Source: Granulimonas faecalis
GTDB taxonomy: Bacteria; Actinomycetota; Coriobacteriia; Coriobacteriales; Atopobiaceae
Reading direction: 5' to 3'
NCBI RefSeq assembly: GCF_022834715.1
Contig: NZ_BQKC01000001.1
Span: 1,710,501 to 1,774,500, forward strand
DNA length: 64,000 nt
A program made the translations under genes and the position numbers. The notes under the pieces were generated by a model. The model saw only the letters and a list, made by a program, of their open reading frames with translations. It ran no database searches and had not been told where the DNA came from. How positions within the stretch are numbered: position 1 is the first letter of the stretch; every line of letters starts with the position of its first letter. Shown piece by piece: positions 60,558 through 64,000 of this stretch.

Positions 60558-61055
60558 CTACTCCCTCTCCAACGCCAGCAGCGCCGCTTTGCGCTCGATG
60601 CCTCCTGCATAGCCCGTGAGCTCTCCCCCAACGCCCACCACACGATGGCACGGCATCATGAGTGAGACAGGGTTGTGTCCCACGGCGGCACCGACCGCCT
60701 GGGCGCTCATCCGCTCGATACCGCGCTCCTCGGCCAGCTGTCGCGCAATCTGCCCATAGGTCACGGTCTGTCCATAGGGAATGGTTTGCAGGATTTCCCA
60801 CACGCGCCGACGGAAGGGCGTACCCTCCAGCCTGAGTTTAGGCACAGGGCCCGGCTCTTCCCCGGTAAAATAAGCATCGAGCCAGCTGTCTGCCTGAGCA
60901 AAGACGGGCAGGGTCTCCTCCTCCCTCGCCGCCTCATCTGCCCCCTTGGCCGCAGCTTCCTCTTGGTCCGCAAACCACAGGCCGCACAGCGCCTCGCCGT
61001 CGCTCTCCATGCATACGGTTCCCAGCGGAGACTCGTACCTGTGCCCATAAATCAT
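60558..61055 (-). CDS. ogt: Methylated-DNA-protein-cysteine methyltransferase
   Basis: Suicide repair of O6-methylguanine. 165 aa. The acceptor Cys136 lies in MPCHRVVGVGGELTGYAGG, and PYGQTVTYGQIARQLA forms the DNA-binding helix. The start overlaps the alkA stop as ATGA, so the two alkylation-repair genes form an operon behind the LexA-boxed promoter at 61751. It converges on the methyltransferase remnant. Confidence 0.95.
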   Translation of the reverse strand: MIYGHRYESPLGTVCMESDGEALCGLWFADQEEAAAKGADEAAREEETLPVFAQADSWLDAYFTGEEPGPVPKLRLEGTPFRRRVWEILQTIPYGQTVTYGQIARQLAEERGIERMSAQAVGAAVGHNPVSLMMPCHRVVGVGGELTGYAGGIERKAALLALERE

Positions 61056-61724
61056 GATGCACCCCTTTCTGCACGCCCGCTCTTGACTGCCGCCGACACG
61101 GCCGGATCGGACAGCCCTGGCACTTCCCCTCCGGCCACAGCCCAGAGATACAAGCTGGCCACGCTCCCGTAGGGGCTGAAGCGACGCCTATACCGCTCGA
61201 ACCTCTCCGGTCCCACCTCACGATGCCGATACACCATGCAAATGCCCCGATGAATGGCCAGGTCTCCGTAGCTGAACACATCTGGACGCTGCAGGCAGAA
61301 CAGCAAGATCATCTCGGCCGTCCACACCCCTACGCCCTTGAGGGAGCTAAGGGCCGCCACGGCATCGCCGTCTTCCATGGCGCTCACTGCATCGATGTCA
61401 AACGACCCATCACGCACACGGCGGGCGAAGTCCGTGATATAAGACACCTTGCGCCCGGAGAGGCCAAGCCCCCGCAAGCGCTCTTCGCCCGCACCGAGAA
61501 CGGTTGCCGCGCTCACGACGCCGAGGTTCTCGCGCACCCGCCGCCACACCGTTGCCTGCGCCTTGGTGGAAATCTGCTGGCCCACAATATGGTGAACCAC
61601 TGCAGCGAAAAAGGTCTGGATCGACCTCCCGACGCACAATCCCCACCTGGTCTATGACGCGGCCAAGCCGCTTGTCCCGTTTGCGAAGGTAGTTTATCTC
61701 CTGCTCACCATAGGCAAAGCACAT
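61052..61724 (-). pseudogene. AlkA-like DNA-3-methyladenine glycosylase, frameshifted
   Basis: Base-excision glycosylase of the HhH-GPD family. The N-terminus (MCFAYGEQEINYLRKRDKRL to VDPDLF) is in one frame from 61724; the rest (AAVVHHIVGQQISTKAQATV to the stop at 61052) is in another. The switch falls on an A5 run at 61608-61612 (T5 on the coding strand), where one base fewer restores DLFAAVVHH. The C-terminal part keeps the hairpin GVGVWTAEM and catalytic Asp in SYGDLAIHRG. AAGGAGGGAG precedes the ATG. Real frameshift, slippage site or sequencing error cannot be told apart here. Confidence 0.85.
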
Positions 61725-61750
61725 GACTCCCTCCTTTTGTGGTTAGTATA

Positions 61751-61772
61751 GAACATCTGTTCTGTATATACT
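61751..61772. promoter_or_regulatory. LexA (SOS) box between divergent repair and small-protein genes
   Basis: GAACATCTGTTC (61751-61762) is a full GAACNNNNGTTC LexA site, extended to a longer palindrome (AGAACATCTGTTCT). TATACT lies on both strands beside it (plus strand 61767-61772, minus strand about 61751-61746), so one box could repress both alkA-ogt and the small gene at 61813. Confidence 0.85.
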
Positions 61773-61812
61773 AGGGGGGTTTCGGAGCAGGCGAGGAGAG
61801 GAGGTGGTCACC

Positions 61813-62133
61813 ATGACAAGGAAGAAGCGCAAGCCCATCCCTGTGGGCACCATCAGTGCCCTGGACGTCACGCGGGCCCACATGCCCAAGCACAACGGCT
61901 GGGTGTGCCGCGGCGGCCCCCATGGGGACACGGCGTACAACCGCCGCAAGGAGAAGGCAAAGCTCAAACGCATCCTTAACGAGGAGGGCGGCCACGGTCG
62001 CCCTCCTTTTTTGACGCTTCCAAGCAATGGGGCTCCTTGCGACAAGCGGAAAGCCGCCGCAAGGAGCCCCAAATGCGCGATGGCGGGTAGCGTTGGCACG
62101 AAGGCCCTCGGATGCGCGACCGTTGAGGCGTGA
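61813..62133 (+). CDS. Small basic protein with an in-frame terminator; ribosome-rescue candidate
   Basis: Not recognised. From the ATG at 61813 (MTRKKRKPIPVGTISALDVT) the product is strongly basic, with a KHNGWVCRGGPHGDTAYNR centre and a RRKEKAKLKRILNEE helix to about residue 58. AGGAGG lies eight bases upstream (a GTG at 61804 is possible). The frame has no stop before 62133, but a strong terminator (61982-62012) falls at codons 57-67, so most transcripts should end without a stop codon. Such non-stop mRNAs are the hallmark of the ribosome-rescue genes arfA (E. coli) and brfA (B. subtilis). It lies under a LexA box. Residues after about 66 are probably never made. Confidence 0.6.
   Translation: MTRKKRKPIPVGTISALDVTRAHMPKHNGWVCRGGPHGDTAYNRRKEKAKLKRILNEEGGHGRPPFLTLPSNGAPCDKRKAAARSPKCAMAGSVGTKALGCATVEA
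61982..62012 (+). terminator. Intrinsic terminator inside the coding frame of the small basic protein
   Basis: AGGAGGGCG (61982-61990) pairs perfectly with CGCCCTCCT (61999-62007) around an 8-base loop and is followed by TTTTTT (62007-62012). It has the T-run only on the plus strand, so it ends transcripts of the gene at 61813 before any stop codon. Confidence 0.85.
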
Positions 62134-62440
62134 AGGGGTCTCGATGCGCGGTTTTGGCCCCTTGTCGACAAGAAGTCGCGCATCGGGGGCGGTTCGCGGC
62201 GTGGCCATCGCGCATTGGAGGCCGTTAGCGCAAAGGGCGACGGATGCGCGGCCAAACCTGGCGCAAAGGGCCTCCAATGCACGATTTGGGGGCCTTCTCG
62301 CGCATTGGAGGCCTTTAGTGCCAGGAAAGTCGCGCATCGGGGGCGGTTCGCGCCAAGGGGCGGCCGGATCACGCACCCAGCGCGTTTCAGGTCGAGAGAA
62401 TCGCACACTCGACGCCCTTCGCGCCACACCGCGCCTCTCC
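62060..62440. repeat. Array D of the degenerate ~31-bp repeat
   Basis: The longest array, with alternating orientation: forward (GGATGCGCGACC, CGATGCGCGG), reverse (TCGCGCATCGGGGGCGG, TCGCGCATTGGAGGCC), forward again (GGATGCGCGGCC, CAATGCACGA), and reverse (TCGCGCATTGGAGGCC, TCGCGCATCGGGGGCGG). It fills the gap between the small basic protein and the 62642 gene. The last part of the 61813 open frame runs into it. Confidence 0.75.
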
Positions 62441-62454
62441 CGCCCGCCCCTTTC

Positions 62455-62496
62455 CGCCTGAAAGCGATTGAGGGCGCCCTCAATCGCTTTCAGGCG
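62455..62496. repeat. Perfect 42-bp palindrome
   Basis: A 21-bp inverted repeat with no spacer, centred between 62475 and 62476. Left arm begins CGCCTGAAAGCGATTG and the right arm is its exact complement ending CTTTCAGGCG. It lies at the edge of array D. It could form a cruciform or a very stable RNA hairpin. Confidence 0.9.
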
Positions 62497-62585
62497 CAGA
62501 GAGGGGTCACGCTGGGACCGCAGGTGGGGAGAGGCCCGCAGCCGGCCTATCGCCCGCAGCCGGCCCGTCGCCCGCCGCCGCATGC

Positions 62586-62615
62586 AAAAGGGGAGGCAGC
62601 CGCAGCCGCCTCCCC
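62586..62615 (-). terminator. Intrinsic terminator of the gene at 62642
   Basis: GGGGAGGC (minus strand, 62615-62608) pairs with GCCTCCCC (62597-62590), followed by TTTT (62589-62586). Confidence 0.75.
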
Positions 62616-62641
62616 TGCACAACCGCACGACCCGCGAGCCC

Positions 62642-63124
62642 TCAGGCCTCGTAGGCGATGGAGTCTCCCGCCCACTCGTCGAGCTTTCCGATGGCGTTGC
62701 AAATCACGTCGAAAGGCTCGTCGCTGGCGCACGACGCCCGCGCAACGTCAACCTCCTCCTGCGGAACCTCCCCGGTAAAGCAGCGCTCCGCGTAGAAGCC
62801 GCAGCGCATGATGGTCTTGACGGCCCCGGAAACGTCGTTTCGCATGGAAAGAGGCAGCCCTTTCTGCTCCACCAAGTGCTCCGCGATAAAGTCGCACGAC
62901 GCGGTGTAGCTCTCGTCCCAGTTGAGGTTGCCGTTTTCCCGGGCCTCGGTGCGCAAGAGCTCCACCTGGCGCAGAAGCTCGCCCTGCAGGGCGCTGGAGC
63001 GGCCCCTCTCGGGCACGTACTCCTTCCAAATCCTGTCGCAGGAGTCCAGATAGGGAAACTTGACCCCGGTCGGCTCCGGCTCATCGGGATGAATCAGCTC
63101 CCAGATAGTGTCTATGAGGCTCAC
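62642..63124 (-). CDS. Uncharacterised cytoplasmic protein (160 aa)
   Basis: Not recognised. GTG start at 63124 (MSLIDTIWELIHPDEPEPTG), chosen because AGAGGAG lies seven bases upstream. Acidic, mostly helical, no membrane span or signal. Features: FPYLDSCDRIWKEYVPERGR near 25-45, a long helix RQVELLRTEARENGNLNWDE, and four to five Cys scattered through the second half. It follows the oligopeptide-binding protein gene and ends in its own terminator. Possible immunity or adaptor protein; no real evidence. Confidence 0.75.
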   Translation of the reverse strand: MSLIDTIWELIHPDEPEPTGVKFPYLDSCDRIWKEYVPERGRSSALQGELLRQVELLRTEARENGNLNWDESYTASCDFIAEHLVEQKGLPLSMRNDVSGAVKTIMRCGFYAERCFTGEVPQEEVDVARASCASDEPFDVICNAIGKLDEWAGDSIAYEA

Positions 63125-63151
63125 GAAGGAACTCCTCTCAAGCAAAGCCCC

Positions 63152-63186
63152 CGCGCGGGGCGCCCAGCTGCCGGGCGCCCCGCGCG
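63152..63186 (-). terminator. Hairpin between the solute-binding protein gene and the 62642 gene
   Basis: Perfect 14-bp stem (63152-63165 with 63173-63186) and a 7-base loop, six bases past the stop of the minus-strand gene at 63193. Confidence 0.75.
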
Positions 63187-63192
63187 AGCCGG

Positions 63193-64000
63193 TCAGTTCT
63201 CCTTCTGCCAGCCGATGTTCTGCGGCAGCAGCGTTTGGAGCAGGCAAGGGCCGTAGTTGGCGAGCCCCTTCTTCACCACCACGCCATCCGGGCCGTTCTG
63301 GTTGGGGACGATGGCGTAGAGCTCGAGGGCCTTCTTCTCGGCCTCGTTGCACAGCTCGACCTGCTTCTTGTTGTCGGACTCGCCGAGGACCTGGTTGAAC
63401 AGCTTGTCCGCCTCGGGGCTGCCAGCATGGGTGAAGTTGGACGGTGAGTCGGAGCCGTACAGCTGGTAGCCAAAATCGTAGCCCGTGGGAGAGCCGCCCC
63501 AGCGGATGCCGATCATGTCAAAGTCGCCGCTGTTCACCACCTTGGAGAAATCAGAGGCCGGGTGGGTCTTGATGTCGATCTTGATGCCGGCATCCTTGGC
63601 CATCTTCTGCACGGCGGCATCCAGGCTCTTGCCCGTGGCGGAGTCGCCAAAGGAGTCCAAGGAGAAGGCCGCCTGCACACCGTCCTTGGCGTAGTAGTCG
63701 CCGTCCAAGGCGTAGCCGGCGTCCTCGAGGGTCTTGCGCGCGGCCTTGGCACGGTCCTCGGAAGAGGCGCCGTCGAGCTTCTTGACGTCGTCGGGCAGGT
63801 TGTTCTCGTAGCCGGCCTGCCACGGGTACATGACGATGGAGCCGAGCCTGTCCTCATCCCAGCTCACGCCCTTGTAGGAGATGGAGAGGTCGATCTTGGG
63901 GTCGAAGCACTGGCAGAAGGCCTTGCGCACGACGATGTCCTGCAGGGCGCCGCGGGTAGTGTTCAGCTCGTAGCAGGCCAAAGAGTCAGCGAAGGCACGG
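63193..64000 (-). CDS. ABC oligopeptide-binding protein (family 5), N-terminal part off the window
   Basis: Extracellular solute-binding lipoprotein of a peptide/nickel ABC importer. The visible C-terminal 268 residues include VRKAFCQCFDPKIDLSISY, AARKTLEDAGYALDGDYY, MIGIRWGGSPTGYDFGYQLY, LFNQVLGESDNKKQVELCNE and AIVPNQNGPDGVVVK, the standard SBP_bac_5 domain order. The reading frame is open to base 64000, so about half of a 500-550-residue protein is missing. Its permease genes are not in view. Confidence 0.93.
   Translation of the reverse strand, partial: RAFADSLACYELNTTRGALQDIVVRKAFCQCFDPKIDLSISYKGVSWDEDRLGSIVMYPWQAGYENNLPDDVKKLDGASSEDRAKAARKTLEDAGYALDGDYYAKDGVQAAFSLDSFGDSATGKSLDAAVQKMAKDAGIKIDIKTHPASDFSKVVNSGDFDMIGIRWGGSPTGYDFGYQLYGSDSPSNFTHAGSPEADKLFNQVLGESDNKKQVELCNEAEKKALELYAIVPNQNGPDGVVVKKGLANYGPCLLQTLLPQNIGWQKEN

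Noticed and set aside
1-64000. tRNA and rRNA genes, insertion sequences, prophage genes
   Set aside because: No cloverleaf with a GGTTCGA-type T-arm, no rRNA blocks, and no transposase, integrase or phage structural motifs were recognised by eye.

Overview
The window is uniformly G+C-rich apart from a few A+T-rich promoter islands. It reads as chromosome from a saccharolytic anaerobe of the Actinobacteria, most likely class Coriobacteriia (Olsenella/Collinsella-like). The case rests on many PTS operons, two oxygen-sensitive glycyl radical enzymes, an anaerobic sulfatase-maturating enzyme, a PD-(D/E)XK protein type I associate with Coriobacteriia, and strong GGAGG ribosome sites. The genus call is inference. 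No tRNA, rRNA, CRISPR array, transposase or phage module was seen.

Layout. 1-3.2 kb: pheT (cut by the left edge) and pheS behind a T-box leader with a UUC specifier. 3.2-12.8 kb: DeoR and GntR regulators, two glycyl radical enzymes, their activase and nanE. 12.8-20.2 kb: a minus-strand operon (GH35 beta-galactosidase, PTS IIB-IIC-IID, GntR regulator, agaS, nagA) for a galactose/N-acetylhexosamine host-glycan fragment. 20.2-22.6 kb: a lone endonuclease-fold gene between two arrays of a roughly 31-bp degenerate repeat. 22.6-29.6 kb: a complete mannose-family PTS (IIA-IIB-IIC-IID), a cytoplasmic sulfatase, its radical-SAM maturase and two TSUP anion exporters, which together look like import and desulfation of a sulfated sugar. 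30.9-47.8 kb: galT-galK-galM, lacG-lacE-lacF, lacB-lacA, a galactitol-type PTS, lacC and an aldolase with four regulators, giving complete tagatose-6-phosphate and Leloir routes. 47.8-64 kb: accessory and housekeeping genes, namely a PASTA-like lipoprotein with a MerR regulator, a LexA-boxed Pif1-type helicase, a Trm9-like methyltransferase divergent from elp3, a lipase-like hydrolase, a heptad/11-mer repeat peptide, second copies of nagA and agaS, a glutaminase and a C5 DNA methyltransferase that both lack their N-termini at one junction, an ogt-alkA repair pair (alkA frameshifted), a LexA-boxed small basic protein whose transcript appears to end before its stop codon, and an oligopeptide-binding protein cut by the right edge.

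How it works together. Lactose enters as lactose-6-phosphate (LacEF) and is split by LacG. Galactose-6-phosphate then goes through LacAB, LacC and the class II aldolase to triose phosphates, while free galactose can use GalM-GalK-GalT. Host-glycan amino sugars enter through two mannose-family PTSs and are handled by AgaS, NagA, NanE and the sulfatase. Each module carries its own DeoR, GntR or LacI regulator.

Most worth follow-up: the SOS-linked gene with an in-frame terminator, the Elp3/Trm9-like pair, the dispersed repeat arrays, the sulfatase-PTS-TSUP locus and the paired glycyl radical enzymes.
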